DNA from: Typhlomys cinereus
Taxonomy: Eukaryota > Chordata > Mammalia > Rodentia > Platacanthomyidae
Assembly (NCBI GenBank): GCA_023101885.1
Contig: JALPQD010000392.1
Coordinates: forward strand, 385,515 to 449,514
DNA length: 64,000 bases
Reading direction: 5' to 3'
The translations under genes and the position numbers were made by a program. The notes under the pieces are model-generated. The model was not told the DNA's origin and did not search any database. It saw nothing but the letters and a program-made list of their open reading frames with translations. Below are positions 34,158-45,984 of the stretch, piece by piece; the first letter of the stretch is position 1; every line of letters begins with the position of its first letter.

Positions 34158-34575
34158 AAACAATTTTAAATCAAACATTCTAACATAATACAAACTAAAG
34201 CTATACAAATTTGATACTTACATCTGAGGAATCACAGTAGGATAGTATTAAAAGTTTGTTTCCTGCAACTAAAACATTGCACTCCTATAAGAGCAGAACA
34301 CATAGTAGGTACAGTATAGACACTGACATTCATAGTGTACTACAACCTGGTGAAGTCTCAGGCAGCGTTGGCTGATGCTTGGGGTACGAGTTCATGCGGC
34401 GCGGATGCTCCAAGGAACAATAAAGTTACGTCATGCAGTGTAGGTGAGCACTGCACCCTCAGAACCTGCCCACAGTCGCTATGTTTATTTTTGATCATTC
34501 ACCGGTTCAGAAACATAACACAGTTGACTATTATTTCTTGACCCTCAAATTCCACGGCACAATACCATACAGGGA
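34158..34575. other. Unique sequence, no gene recognised
   Basis: Nothing recognisable; short frames only. Confidence 0.4.
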
Positions 34576-34871
34576 TGTTGTGGTCCAGGCACCGCGGAGA
34601 CCCTTGGGGATGGGCGTAAGAGGGCACAGAATCAACGACACAGACTCCGGGAGTCCTGCAAGTGGCGAAGCAGGCTCGTTTATTGCAGACATTGGACTTG
34701 CCTAGACACCCCCCACCCAACATCCCAGAAGTTCCAGCGGGAGCTTTTGCTACGTTGTCTTGTCCAGGTTGGTCCTCTCGGTCAGACGGTTTGACGTCAA
34801 CACCAGGCACCGTGGCAGATTCTAGTCTGAGGAAATTGCATTTCTGCATGCGCGGCCCTTTTCAGGCAACA
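34576..34871 (-). mobile_element. ERVK-like solo LTR
   Basis: Bounded on the plus strand by TGTTG (34576) and CAACA (34867-34871), so it has the TG...CA termini of an LTR. Read on the minus strand it carries a palindromic TGACGTCA, then AATAAA (plus strand TTTATT at 34679-34684) and a GC-rich R/U5 end. It is 296 bp, short like some ERV2/ERVK LTRs. The 6-bp flanks are CAGGGA and CAGGCC, matching only at four bases, so the target duplication is decayed or the edge is off by a base. No internal retroviral region is present. Confidence 0.7.
34792..34799 (-). promoter_or_regulatory. Palindromic CRE (TGACGTCA) in the LTR U3
   Basis: A perfect cAMP-response element palindrome, the preferred site of CREB/ATF dimers, located upstream of the LTR polyadenylation signal in the LTR's own orientation. 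Intact CpG in an otherwise aged element is noteworthy. Binding is inferred from the motif only. Confidence 0.6.
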
Positions 34872-35980
34872 CAGGCCTGTGTGGTCATGTTCTTTCTACA
34901 TGTGGGCCCATGGTTTTCAGAGCTGGGGTTTACATACACTGTGACTTGTTTTCTCATTGTTTCAAAATACCATCAAATGGACAGTCCTGTGTCCCTTTGG
35001 AGCACTGGAAAGTTCTAGGCATACCATGACCTCTCAACCTCCAGACTTGAGACCCTCTGATTGACTTCTCCAAAGTCACAGGAAAGTCACCTGGCCCTGG
35101 GTTGAGATAATGCTGGGGATGAACTCTCTCCTGTGGATCTTAGAGTTCCGAGCAACATTAAGCTCCGATGGCCTGCGGATGGTTCTGCTGACAATCTACC
35201 CTTTGTTGGCTTCTTTCCTCCTTGTCTTGTGTCCTTTATTCTCAAGTCGTTTTCCAAACAAGTGACTTGCATGCTGTGAAACTGAGAGGCCTTGGGAAGA
35301 CAGCAGTGGATGATGCTGCAGAAGTAAGTGGGGATCTGAGCGTGCGGACTTGCTAAGGAAGTCAGGTGCAGAGCAAGTCAGGTGCAGAGGTGAGGGGCAG
35401 CGCCAAGGTCCTGAGGCCCTGGAGAGTAGGTTTAGCTGCCTTGAGAGGCTGCATGATGCTCACTGAGATGCCAAGAAAGAAAATTACTGCTCTAGCTCGA
35501 GTGTGTCCCTGGATAGACCTAGCGCCGTGGTGTCAGGAGGTAAGAGCCTGTTTGGGTCATAAGAGTCCATGGGAACCCGTGGATTCTGTCACTCCAGAGT
35601 GAGCTGTCACTCTTGCAGAACCGGATTAGCTGATGCTAGGGTGGCCAAACCACCTCTAGTACTGTGCCTCCTTTGTGCCTGCCTGATATTTTGACACGAG
35701 TCCCTCTACTGCCTTGAGGTGACAGAGGATAAGTGCCTCCCTCGAAGCAGACAGATGCTCGCAAGCTCCATGACTTTCCATCCTCGAGGACCATGAGCCT
35801 TCACTAATCACCCAAGTTCAGGTGTTCTCAGAAGATGGGCCGAGACCATCATAAATGTAGTGGACCCCAAACAATGTTAATGATTCTTCCAACAAAGGAC
35901 CTCGCCGATGGCCATTTGACTTCACGTGGGCAATAAATCACAATAAAAGAGCATAGGTGAATAGCGGGCGTTTTGCTGTT
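34872..35980. other. Unique sequence, no gene recognised
   Basis: No clear repeat. Frames of 60-118 codons are unsupported. Confidence 0.4.
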
Positions 35981-35984
35981 TCTT

Positions 35985-36305
35985 AATATGCTCAGTTACA
36001 GGTCTTAGTCGAGCTCGGCAGGAGAGCTCATACCAATACCAGGAGCTGAGGGAACTGGCAGCATCGAATCCACAGGGACAAAAAGTCCGTCAAACGTGCG
36101 AAGAACGCCAACTGGCTGAACCAACTCCCTCTATCTTATCCGCCTGTTCAAGGAACAATCTCTCCCATCTTGAGCTGGGTTTTCCCATATCAATCAGACA
36201 ATCTCCTGCAGGCTTGCTTAGGACTTACTCCACTTTCAGTTCTTCGATAATGTGCCCAGAGTTCAGACTTAACTGTCAAGTTGACACCTGTATCCGACTA
36301 ACGCA
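35985..36305 (-). mobile_element. URR1/RCHARR1-type hAT element, reverse orientation
   Basis: GGCAGGAGAGCTCATACCAA, CTTGAGCTGGGTTTTCCCAT, CAGACAATCTCCTGCAGGCT, TAATGTGCCCAGAGTTCAGA and CTGTCAAGTTGACACCTGTA run in reverse-family order. The portion around the 'TTGGCCAGAC' block is partly deleted. Confidence 0.7.
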
Positions 36306-37460
36306 TCGCTGAAATTCTTTTGTATCTCAGGGCTTTTCTCTCATCAGCTAGTGCCCAGCAGGGAACAGCTCCTACCCGGCAGCTACCAGACACCACAAAA
36401 CAAAAAGCCCTGTGTCAGGAGTGTTTGTCTAACCACCCCCACCAGGCCATCAAAAGTGAAGACCAGAGCACACGGTATAAAGCCACTATCTGAGGGACAC
36501 CACCTCTGTGTGGAAATTGTGTGACCACAAGCTATTTGCTCCACTTCTCTGTGACTTCACTGGAAACATGGAGATAGATAGATAGATATCAGTAGACTGA
36601 TAATGCTGACTGATCAGATGGCTTCGAAATAAAATACACAACGGGAAAACATGCCCAGGTCCCGTCTGACGCATCACAGGTATTCAGGAGTGGCCAAATC
36701 CCTGGCCTCTCTTCCCCCCACACTCTCTCTTTCACAACACAATGAAAGATCAAGGAAAGATGGATTGGCCAGATGACCGACTCCATTTGTCCCGTGTTCA
36801 CAGTCGCCGGGCTCTGAGTAGTTATGTCTGTGCAGCTAATGCCTCATTGCAGTAACACTCTACTGAAACAGCAGAGGGGCCATAAACGGAGGCCCAATTC
36901 AAATAAAACCATTGTAATCATGGCCTGGACTTCACTGCTGGCTAGTGGGCTCCCCCACGGTTTGACCGAGAGCCAGGCAAGAGTCAAATAATCAAACTGC
37001 AGATTCTGGGAGAGCAAACCGGCTTGCACTGAAACAGTGGCAGAATCCCAGACTACAGTGGGAAGAACCGAGATCTGAGGAAGGGAGAGGTACGCTTGCG
37101 TAATGCGGAGACTTCCCTTCCAAAGCCTCCCTAGTTAATTGGTCCATAAAATAGCCGGGCTTGTTAATGGATCATAGGCTCATTTCTGAGAGGCACCTAG
37201 GTCAGGCTGCTGCGCCAGGCTTGCTGGCTCTGTTTAGACCTGAAAGAGACCCCCCGGGATGACATGGAGGCAGAGATATCATGAGATCTCTCTGCCCCTC
37301 TCCCCTTCCCCCCACACGCAGATGGCTTACAGGTACTGGGCTACTAAAAAAGAGGATCCAGAGTCGCACAATGAGTTAGGAGAGGGAAAGAGAAGCGGCA
37401 GACCTGGAGTATGCATGATTCTGAGAAAAAACACAACTTCTACATAGAAAAATAAGCTGG
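36306..37460. other. Unique sequence, no gene recognised
   Basis: A short (GATA)4-5 run at 36570-36588; otherwise ordinary sequence. Confidence 0.4.
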
Positions 37461-37464
37461 GCTG

Positions 37465-37760
37465 GAGGGTGCTGGGGAGATGGTCCAGGAGGAGGAAGAG
37501 TGTTTGTTGCGTAAGTGTGAGGACCTCAGTACTCTGGCACCCAGCTAAAAGGCAAACATGGCTACATGTTTGGGGCATGGGGGCACGGACAGGCATAGCC
37601 TCAGAGCCTGCCACATCATCTGCTTAGCCAAAAAGGTAAGTTTTAGGTTTAGCTTGAGACCATGACTCAAGGGAATAAGACAGAAAGCAATAGAGGGCAC
37701 TGAATGTCCTCATGAGCATGCATATGCACACATACGCGCACACCACAAAAATAAATAGAT
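37465..37760 (+). mobile_element. B4-like SINE
   Basis: GCTGGGGAGATGGTCCAGGA head, GTAAGTGTGAGGACCTCAGT, CTTAGCCAAAAAGGTAAG, and a CATGAGCATGCATATGCACA tail. Diverged. Confidence 0.5.
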
Positions 37761-38290
37761 TAAAAGCACCACCATCCAGCACCATGTTGAGTGAAAGAAT
37801 GATCAGTCCATCTTGGCAGACTCTAGCCCTGTGGAATCTGATTGCAGCTTATGTGACTCCCCCCCCCAAGCAAGTTCCTGGTCTCCAAACTGTGACATAG
37901 TAAATGACACTCCTTGTGGCAATTTGTTACATCAAAATAGCTGGCAGAGTACAGAGGAAGGGAAGATGCCACGTAAACAAACTAAGATAATGTGTCATTA
38001 CTGTGTTAAGCGTAGTGGCTTTCCTAGATCATTGGAAAGGTATCAAGGATGACTTGACCCAATTCCTTGGCTTTTAACTGAAGCAAAAGTTTGAAGGGCC
38101 CCCAAGAATCAGGATAAATACTCTGATTTATTTTATACTCAGTCAACTGATTCTTCCCAATTACATGACTACTTGAACTATGTTGGGCCAGAATTTTTTT
38201 CCAAAATATTCATCACCTTGACGCATCCTGAGTTAACTTGTGCTTGATGATCTCTTCTCTCCAGAGAAAAGTGTTTTTTTTAAAAAAAAA
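37761..38290. other. Unique sequence, no gene recognised
   Basis: Contains a C-run near 37860 and A-rich steps. No gene or named repeat. Confidence 0.35.
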
Positions 38291-38295
38291 GACTT

Positions 38296-38585
38296 TTGCA
38301 GCTGGAAAGGTGGCTCAGGGGTTAAGCTTCTGCCTTGCAGGTGGAAGGTCCTGAGTTCGGATCCTAGACCCCACATATAGACGCCAAGCCAGGCGGAAGC
38401 GGGGTCGGCCTGCGTTTCTGGTCCTGGTAAGGCGGAGTCTGTGAATCCCGGGGCAAAGTAAACAAGGAGGAGGTGGAGGCGTCCATGGTGGTTCTCGAAT
38501 TCGTCCGTGGTTCTACACATACATACCTACACACACATGCATGCACACACACACACACACACATACACGCACAACTGAATAAATA
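38296..38585 (+). mobile_element. SINE-B (young tRNA-derived SINE), forward
   Basis: Full length and readable 5' to 3': box A in GGTGGCTCAGGGGTTAAGC, box B in GGTCCTGAGTTCGGATCC, CpG-rich body (GACGCCAAGCCAGGCGGAAG, GGTAAGGCGGAGTCTGTGAA, GGAGGCGTCCATGGTGGTTC, TCGAATTCGTCCGTGGTTC), CA tail and CAACTGAATAAATAA. Flanking A-rich sequence is partly duplicated, with an imperfect target duplication. Confidence 0.85.
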
Positions 38586-38644
38586 ATGAGTAATAATAAT
38601 AAAAGAGTTTTATTCATTCTTCCTTCAACATATTTTGTTTTGTG

Positions 38645-38907
38645 TGTGTATGTATGCTTATCTGTGTGTCCGTGTGTATCAGAAGATACTGTGTATATCT
38701 GTGAAGGTTCAAGGGTAACTTCCTGAATCATCCTGAAATAATCGTTTTTGCTTTACTCTGGGATTTCCCAGGTTCCACCTATCAGAGGCAGAAGTACAGG
38801 CTGCTGCCATTTCTACCTGGCACTTTTGTATGGGATCTGGAATCTGAACTCAGGTCCTTCTCTTGGAGAGGCAGAGTCTTAACCCTTATACCATCTCTTC
38901 AGCCCTG
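38645..38907 (-). mobile_element. SINE-A, reverse orientation
   Basis: TG-rich tail, then GGGATTTCCCAGGTTCCACC, TATGGGATCTGGAATCTGAA (box B region CTCAGGTCC), and the head AGTCTTAACCCTTATACC, CATCTCTTCAGCCC. Confidence 0.75.
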
Positions 38908-39058
38908 AAGAAAAGTGTTTATGTCACTACAGTTCCTGACCAGAATGATGTGCAAGTTTTCACCCCATGACATTGAAGCAAGCTGGTCTCAGGTCAGTAT
39001 TCACAAGCCTGACAGTGAACTCTCCTCAAGTGTTCACTTTAGTTAAAAATAATGGAAT

Positions 39059-39345
39059 TGGGGCTGGAAGGATGGCTCAGGGGTTAAGACTCTACCTCAC
39101 AAGCAGAAGGTCCTGAGTTCACATACCAAGTCCCATGTAAAAAATTCAGGCAGGAAGGGCTACAGCCTACGCTTCCTGCGTTAGTGGGCAGAGCCTGAGA
39201 AACCCCAGAGCCAAACAAGAGGAGGTAGAAGCAATCCAGGATGCTTCCTGAAGTCACCCTTGACACTCCACAGGGTTACACATTGTCCTCTAACGCACAC
39301 ACACACACGCACACACACACACACACACATAAATAAAATAAAGGT
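39059..39345 (+). mobile_element. SINE-A, forward
   Basis: TGGGGCTGGAAGGATGGCTC, AGGGGTTAAGACTCTACCTC, GTCCTGAGTTCACATACC, CAGAGCCTGAGAAACCCCAG, CAAGAGGAGGTAGAAGCAAT and CTCCACAGGGTTACACATTG, then CA and T-rich tail. Flanks TAAAAATAATGGAATTG and TTAAAGTAATGGACTTG form an aged target duplication. Confidence 0.8.
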
Positions 39346-39370
39346 TTTTTTTTTTTAAAGTAATGGACTT

Positions 39371-39635
39371 GTAGCTGGGGAGATGGCTCAGGAGTTGGTC
39401 TTTGTGTCCCAAGCAAAAGGACTTGAGTCCAGATTTCAGATCTTTGTAAAAATGCCAGGCAGAAATGGAGGCAACCTACACCTCTTCCAGCCTTGAAAGG
39501 CAGAGCCTGGGAAACCCTGAGAACAAAGCAATACGGAGACAGAGTAATCCAGGATGATTCCAGATGTTACCTTGAGTCTCCACAGGTGCACGCGCACGCA
39601 CACGTACTTACATCCGTACGTAAGCAAAGTCATTG
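39371..39635 (+). mobile_element. SINE-A, forward, tandem to the previous copy
   Basis: AGCTGGGGAGATGGCTCAGG, GTCCAGATTTCAGATC, CAGGCAGAAATGGAGGCAAC, GGCAGAGCCTGGGAAACCC and GAGTCTCCACAGGTGCACG. It begins about 25 bp after the end of the previous SINE's tail. Confidence 0.75.
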
Positions 39636-40095
39636 GGCTAAGAGAGAAAATAATTTGGAAGGCCAGTGGGCACTCTTAATTAAACTACATTAGCTCATTC
39701 TGACCAAGAAGACAAGGGAGGAAATTCTGGGTAGGATCCAGAGGTCTGACTATGAAGCGAATGGCTGGCACCCAAACTACCAAACTGCCACGTTACATCA
39801 TAAGGCAGAAGTCACATGCTGAGGACGGCAGAACAGCTTCATGAAGGAAGGCTCCTGCTGACGTCAGGGGCCGACAGGCAATCCTCTCTGCTCCCTTCTA
39901 GATTAAGAAAGAAGTAAACTCTCACAGTGTGGGGAACAGGAGAGGGTGTCGGGATATGTGTGACATGAAGCAGAAGGGAGGGACTGTTTGGGAAAGGCCA
40001 GCAAGAGGCAAGAAGCAGCAAGAATGAGCAAGAGCAAAATATAATGATATGTTCATAAAAGTGCCCAGTGAAACCCAATATGCCGTATTCTAACT

Positions 40096-40138
40096 GATAG
40101 ATAGATAGATAGATGGATGGATGGATGGATGATGGATG

Positions 40139-40204
<66 letters not shown>
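40096..40204. repeat. (GATA)n/(GGAT)n microsatellite
   Basis: About 27 tetranucleotide units: GATA units, four GGAT-type units, a GAT deletion of phase, two more GGAT units, then a long GATA run to 40204. Not visibly derived from a SINE. Confidence 0.95.
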
Positions 40205-40205
<1 letters not shown>

Positions 40206-42944
40206 TTGAAAAAATTCTAAGAAGAAATGAATTCTTATTTAAGTAATTGGTATTTTAAATTTAAAGTTCGGGCTCCTCGAAGCTAAGCGAATCCCAATTA
40301 ATAGTTTTTAACTCTGTTTTTAAGACAAGGAGTCCTTCCATTCAGGAGTGTACTCCACATGCTGGGGAATGGCTGACTCCCAACTCCTCCAGCCACAGGC
40401 TTAGGACCGTGGTGGGGGATGGTCAAGCTGAGCAGTGTGTCTCTCCAGCCCCGGTGATTCCATGCATGTCCATGCAAGACCTGAGCCAGGCCAATCAGAC
40501 CTCAAAGGAGCCTCCGGGAAAGGATCTGGGAAGATGACTGTCTGCTTTGGGGGGTCTTGGGAGGATGCGAGGTCCAGGTTAGTGATGATTTTTCTGTGGC
40601 ACAGAGAGCTTTCCTATCTGACGGGAAGGAGTGGTACCAAGTGCAAAGAGCAGAGAAGAACGGAGATAGGGAGATAGATTCTGAGGGTGTCTGGATCCAG
40701 CTATGCCTGAACCCTACATTCTATTTCCTACTTGTCAAATGCAACGAATTCTACTTAAACTAAGTTGACTTTGTTTCTGTCTGACACTGAGAGTCCTGCA
40801 GCATGTTTCGTGAGACGTGATCTGGTAGGACATTGGAAGCCATTTGGTCAAGTGGGTCACTGGTGGGCAGCAACCTCCCACATGCCCCTCGCAGCCAGGA
40901 GTAGCAAATCTCCCTCGGCCCTGGGTGAATGGCAACCCTTCTGGGAATGCTCCAAGCACCCGCCCACGGCCTCCATGAATACAGAAGAGAGCTAAGGCAG
41001 CTGCTCACTAGCCTCTGTGAAACGCGTTCAGCCCCAGAACCACCATTATCTTGAGGGAACATCAGTAGGTTCTCCTGAGGAGCCCTGAAGGGCAACTTCC
41101 AAAACAGGTACCACGTGTCCCGGGTCTTGCCCTCCCCCCAGACAGGTGCACTTTGTCTGCCCTGGTTTCTGACTGAGGATGAGTGTGAGAGCCACCACCT
41201 GTATGCAGACTCAGAGCACTGACCTCAGCTTGCGTTTGAGGGGAGTCCAAGCTCTGTGACTTGGTGCCTTGATGGCCCAGAGCAAGAGAAGCGAAGCCAC
41301 CCCAGGTGCCCACAACCCGCCGTGGTGGGGGACTTTGGGGGGTTTCCCGTTTCTCCAGCCCCCAGAGCAGCAGCACAGCTGGAAAATGAGAAACTGGGAG
41401 CTAGCTGACCTGCCCTTGTGTTTCAACCCAGATCTCACATCCAGCCTAAGGTCAGAGACGGGAGCAAAGCAGGCCTGAGTCTCCTCCATGTTGTTTAATG
41501 AGGGACGGCAAGGGAGAGATCGAGCTACCTTCCCCAAATCACACAGCAAATCTGGACCTTGCTTTACCTGGCTTGGTCGTTCTCAGGTGTATCTCACTTT
41601 GACTTTCAGTCCCCTGTTCCCCAAAGCCCACAAAGGCTGGAGTAATCTCTAAAGTGTCTCGGGCAGCCTTGAAGGAAGCAGGAGTGTTTGTGGTACATAC
41701 ATAAGCATCCCACACAGATTCACACGCATATGCATACACTCCCTCGCATGTTACATATATGTAACATATACTGCACTCTCACATATACATATACAAAAAT
41801 ATGCATGCAGATACCTCATGGGAAAACACATATCCACATCCACACACATAGCCTTTAGCATGGGCCACTCTCAACGTCATAACACAGACCTTTGAACTGC
41901 TGCCCATTTGACCCCACTGAGCTACACTGTTCAGCCTGTACCCCTCCACTATGATACTTAGATTCCAGCAGTTTATTCCACGATTAGATACGAAATTTTG
42001 TTTTTTAAATTATGGTCACTCACTAATGTTTTAAGGCTACATGCTCTCATGACAGCGGAATAAAATCTGCGTCTAACATCTACGTAAATTCCAAAGAGAG
42101 GAGGTGTGAACCAATGCAAAAACATGAGCCTCATTCAATGTTATCAAAGCTAGACAAGGAAAGCAATCATAATAATAAAATCGTCCTTCTTTGCTATATT
42201 AAATGCAAAACCTCAAATAAATTTTAATAGATTAAACTTGGTAGTATAACAAAGACATGCCTGAATTAATAAGGTGTGTATTACTGTGATTCAGCACATT
42301 AACTCATTTAGCAATATTTACTGTGTTCTTTAAACACTTACTGCTTACCAATGCAATGCTGGATCAAGGTCAGAGCAACAGAGCACAGAGATAAATGATA
42401 CTATGCTTAAACCTGAAAACATATTAGCAGCAGGGGAGATTTCAGAAGCAGTCCTGTGCATAGGTGTAGACTTCATAATAAAGGTGGTCAGTTAGATTAA
42501 GAGTGGGAAGGGAAGATCAGTCAGTGCATGATTATTGATAAAACTGCTCTATTATAAAGAGAAAATAGTTGCTATTTCTTGTTGATGCAAATAAATCAGT
42601 CACATAAATTACAGTTCAACATAAAAACCCAAACTACAGACCTTGTGCCACAGAAGATGCAGATGTATTCAGATGCCACATGGTCAGAGAGTGACAATTT
42701 GTCCTCACCCTTAGAAGTTTAATAAGAGCAGCTCCAGCTGTAAGTGACAAAATATATGTGGAAGTCTCACTCCAGCATTACGGTCGGATCTTAACATGCC
42801 AGGTGAGAAATACCCTGACATAGGAAGAAGGCTTTTCAAGGCAAATCTCAAAACTCAGAAACTGTAGGCAGGCAAATGCATTAGTTTATCAAATTAAAAC
42901 TAATACACAGAGTGAGTTAGGGAGATACTGCAAACAACCTATGG
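40205..42944. other. Repeat-poor sequence, no gene recognised
   Basis: 40205-41740 is moderately GC-rich with overlapping frames of 60-112 codons on both strands and no motif. 41800-42940 is AT-rich, high-complexity and almost free of recognised repeats; a possible MIR scrap lies at 42295-42365. A 16-bp palindrome GTTACATATATGTAAC lies at 41750-41765. Confidence 0.45.
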
Positions 42945-43320
42945 CAGGTAGTTTCAGATGTCCACTTGACAATTGAGAACTGAGCCTTCAGGCACATTTG
43001 TGAAGAATTATTTAGTTAAGGCAAGCCCATAAGTAATTATCTACTTGATATGGGGAGACCCAGTGCATAGTGGGTAGGGCCATCACTGGGTGGGTGGATA
43101 AGATAGAGAAAGAACTGGTTGGCAGACTGACAAGGTAGAAATTATTTCCCTTTCTAAGCTCTACCTATGACCACAGTTTGACCAGTCCCCTGGATTCTTG
43201 ATGGGCTATAACTCCCCTGCCAGTATGGATCGTAAAGAATAATCTAGAACAATAAGCCTCTTTTCCCCCTAAATTGTTCAGTTCACGTACTTATCATAGG
43301 AACTGAAGAGTGGGGTATTG
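42945..43320 (+). mobile_element. URR1/RCHARR1-type hAT element
   Basis: GTCCACTTGACAATTGAGAA, GGCACATTTGTGAAGAATTA, GGGGAGACCCAGTGCATAGT, GGATTCTTGATGGGCTATA and CAATAAGCCTCTTTTCCC follow the family but with a divergent 3' half, so it is a distinct subfamily. Confidence 0.65.
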
Positions 43321-43732
43321 CTGTGGGAATAAGATTATTTTAGTGCCAGAAGTGGGGGTATTGATCTGGAATTAAGACATTTTGGTACCAGGAAGACTGG
43401 AATGCAAATGTTTTTCAGGCAGAGGACCAATCATCTTGATTTACCATGCAATGATTTCATGAAATCCTAAGCAGTGGCTACACTAAGTAATGCAAAGTTA
43501 CATGTGCTGATATGAAAAAAAAAAATCTCAAAGACATAGAGCAAAACATTGAAAAGGAGTCAAAGTACTCAGGATAGAGAAAGAAGAGAGAAAGAAACCC
43601 CATTTTTTAAAGTATTTGAAAATTCTGTGGCTTCACAGAGAACTGACCACAGTCACACCTAGTGAGTAGTCAGCTGAGGTTATCCCTGGGGAAGACAATA
43701 AGATCAACAGATATGCCAGACAGCTTTCCATT

Positions 43733-43900
43733 GCTGCAAGAAAACGCCTGTCACCACTATCTTAAAAAGAAGGAATGTTTGTTTTGGCTCATTGTTTTAG
43801 AGGCTTCAGCCTGTGTTCTGTTAGCCCTGTTACCCTGAGACCAAATAAATCTCCCTTTTTCCCTGCCGTTGATTATATGAGTATGGTCTAAGCAGTAGAA
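43733..43900 (+). mobile_element. Family E and family D scraps
   Basis: 43733-43805 has TTCCATTGCTGCAAGAAAAC and TGTTTTGGCTCATTGTTTT (family E 5' end). 43820-43900 has GAGACCAAATAAATCTCCCT and a family D-like end. Short and diverged. Confidence 0.4.
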
Positions 43901-43909
43901 AGAGTAACT

Positions 43910-44160
43910 GCGATGTTGGGCGTGGTGGCACGCACTTGGACTCTCGACACTGGAGTGGTGGAGATGGGAGGAAGGGGTCCCTAAGCTTGGTGGGCATCAA
44001 GACAACGAGACCCATCTCAAAAAAAAATATATATATATAGCACATGAGGAATAACACCTGAGCTTGTCCTCTGACCCCCACAGACTTGTACATATACACA
44101 TACTCACACAAACATATGCACACGAACATGAAAACACACACATGCAACGATACCTGCTTC
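43910..44160 (+). mobile_element. B4-like SINE fragment
   Basis: GTTGGGCGTGGTGGCACGCA, ACTCTCGACACTGGAGTGG, AACGAGACCCATCTCAAAAA and CTTGTCCTCTGACCCCCACA give B4 order without the head. A short (AT)n lies inside at 44027-44038. Confidence 0.6.
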
Positions 44161-44244
44161 AATCGTATTATAAGCACTAATAAAGTGAGTTGTAACTGTT
44201 GCTAGTGGAGCAAACACAGTATGGTACCAGAGTTATTATTTTCT

Positions 44245-44508
44245 TTTATTTTACTTTTTAGTTTATGTGTGTGTGTGTGTGTGTGTGTCCATATGTATCA
44301 GAGAGCATTGTGTATGCCTGTAAAGACCCAATGGTAACTTCAGGACTCACCCTGGATAGCACTACCTCCTCTTTACTTTACTTTGGAATTTCCCAGGCTC
44401 CATCTTCCAGGGCCGCTGCCCTTTCCCACTGGTGTTCGGCATTTGAACACATGACTTTCTGCTTGCAAGGCAGAGGGTTAACCCCTGAGCCATCTCTTCA
44501 GCCCTACT
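44245..44508 (-). mobile_element. SINE-A, reverse orientation
   Basis: (GT)n tail, CCCAATGGTAACTTCAGGAC, GGAATTTCCCAGGCTCCATC, and the head GCAGAGGGTTAACCCCTGAG, CCATCTCTTCAGCCCT. The middle section is partly deleted. Confidence 0.75.
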
Positions 44509-45249
44509 ATCGGGTTTTTGAAACGCCTATTTCTTCAATATGCTATCACACCGAAGCTAGTAAAACCCGAAAGGTAGTTACTTTGTATAAGATCATGTTC
44601 TGCATGTAAGGAAGCAGACAGAGAGAGAAAGCTAACTTGCGCAGCATCACAGAACTGTTACATAGCAGGGTTGGTATGAAAGCTGGGTTTCTTCCTTCCT
44701 CCAATTAATGTCACCTTGGCCGCTCGGCTGGTCCATTTTCTAAGAGTGGTGGTATTTACAGTTGGCCTACGCAACACCCTCAGAATAGACCTGAGACCAA
44801 TTCTGACCAGACTAAATCTTGCAGGGAAGGGAACAGGAGTTACTGACTCAGAGCCAGTCAGAGGCTCACACGCAATGTCTAGAAGCTCCTACTTCCTGTG
44901 AAACAGATAACAGTGGCTATTTCTGAAGAAGTAATAAATCTGGGATGATAAAACTCTTATGAACTAGCAGTGAGCAATTTGCGTTTTCAAGTTCTGCAGC
45001 CTACTGTATGTAGCCAGTTGGAATCTATGCTCTGCAGACCCACCCACCCACCCAACCCCTGCCAAGGAAAGAAAAGGCAGAAGAAAAGACAGGGAGAAGA
45101 TGGGTACCACACGCAGTAGGGCTGATTGGAACGTGTAAGATCAGGAAAAGAGAAATGGCTATTTTGGTGTGTTTGTAGCAGCTTATACAGTCTGATTTCT
45201 TTCTGTGAATCCAAATTTTCAAAAGGCTCATGCCTAGATAAATGTTGGC
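44509..45249. other. Unique sequence, no gene recognised
   Basis: Nothing recognisable. Short frames at 44716-45231 have no motif. Confidence 0.4.
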
Positions 45250-45873
45250 TGTTCAGTATTAGTCAGGATTCTCTGAAGACACAGAATCTATACAATGTAA
45301 TACATATAAATAAGTTTAGTACAAAAATAATTCACAATAAAATAGTGTCCTTCAAGGTAGCCACCTGCAGCAGCCTCTTTCCTGGCTGGAATGTTCCACA
45401 AAGCCAAAAGATCCCAAGAATGTCTCAAGCCTTTGCTCCTCTGGAGGGTTGAAGACACTGGGCTCCAACATCAGCGATGAACAGCGAACAGCAGCAAGAC
45501 CTAGAGACCAGGCTCCAAAGGCAGCGGAAACAGCAACAATGTGATGGAAAAGGTGAAGCTCCAAGTCAGCCAAGAACGGAAGCAGCAGCTGCAGCAACCA
45601 TGAAGGCCAGACGCTCTAAAGGCGGACAATATACACGCAGAGTGGACGTCACAGCAAGTCAATACCGGATAAGGGAAGAGCAAGTCCCTCCTTCTTGCAC
45701 TTCCTATTATCTGGTCCACCCCTGGAAAGCACCATCCACTATGGGCTGGGTTCTCCACAGCAATCAGTCAAATACCTGCAGACTTGTTCAGGGGCCATTC
45801 CAACCATTAACCTTCCACAGCTGCGCCCGAACAGTCTGCAACTGTCAAGTTGACATCGAAATGCAACCATAAC
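45250..45873 (-). mobile_element. Long rodent hAT-type nonautonomous element
   Basis: It opens with AGTCAGGATTCTCTGAAGAC and ACAGAATCTATACAATGTAA, and closes with AACTGTCAAGTTGACATCG and AACCATAACA. About 620 bp, so longer than the 430-bp copies with which it shares its right end. A 131-codon plus-strand frame (45477-45872) lies wholly inside it and is not a gene. Confidence 0.6.
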
Positions 45874-45984
45874 ATGTGCCTTCTTAAAATTCATTATTCA
45901 CCTCGAGGTAGACCAGGAGATGGTCTATGAATTTCCACAAATTAAACTACTATTGTGCATGAAGTACTCTGAAAATTTCCACAA

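Noticed and set aside
45477..45872. 131-codon plus frame rich in Gln/Arg/Ala
   Set aside because: Lies wholly inside a nonautonomous hAT element.
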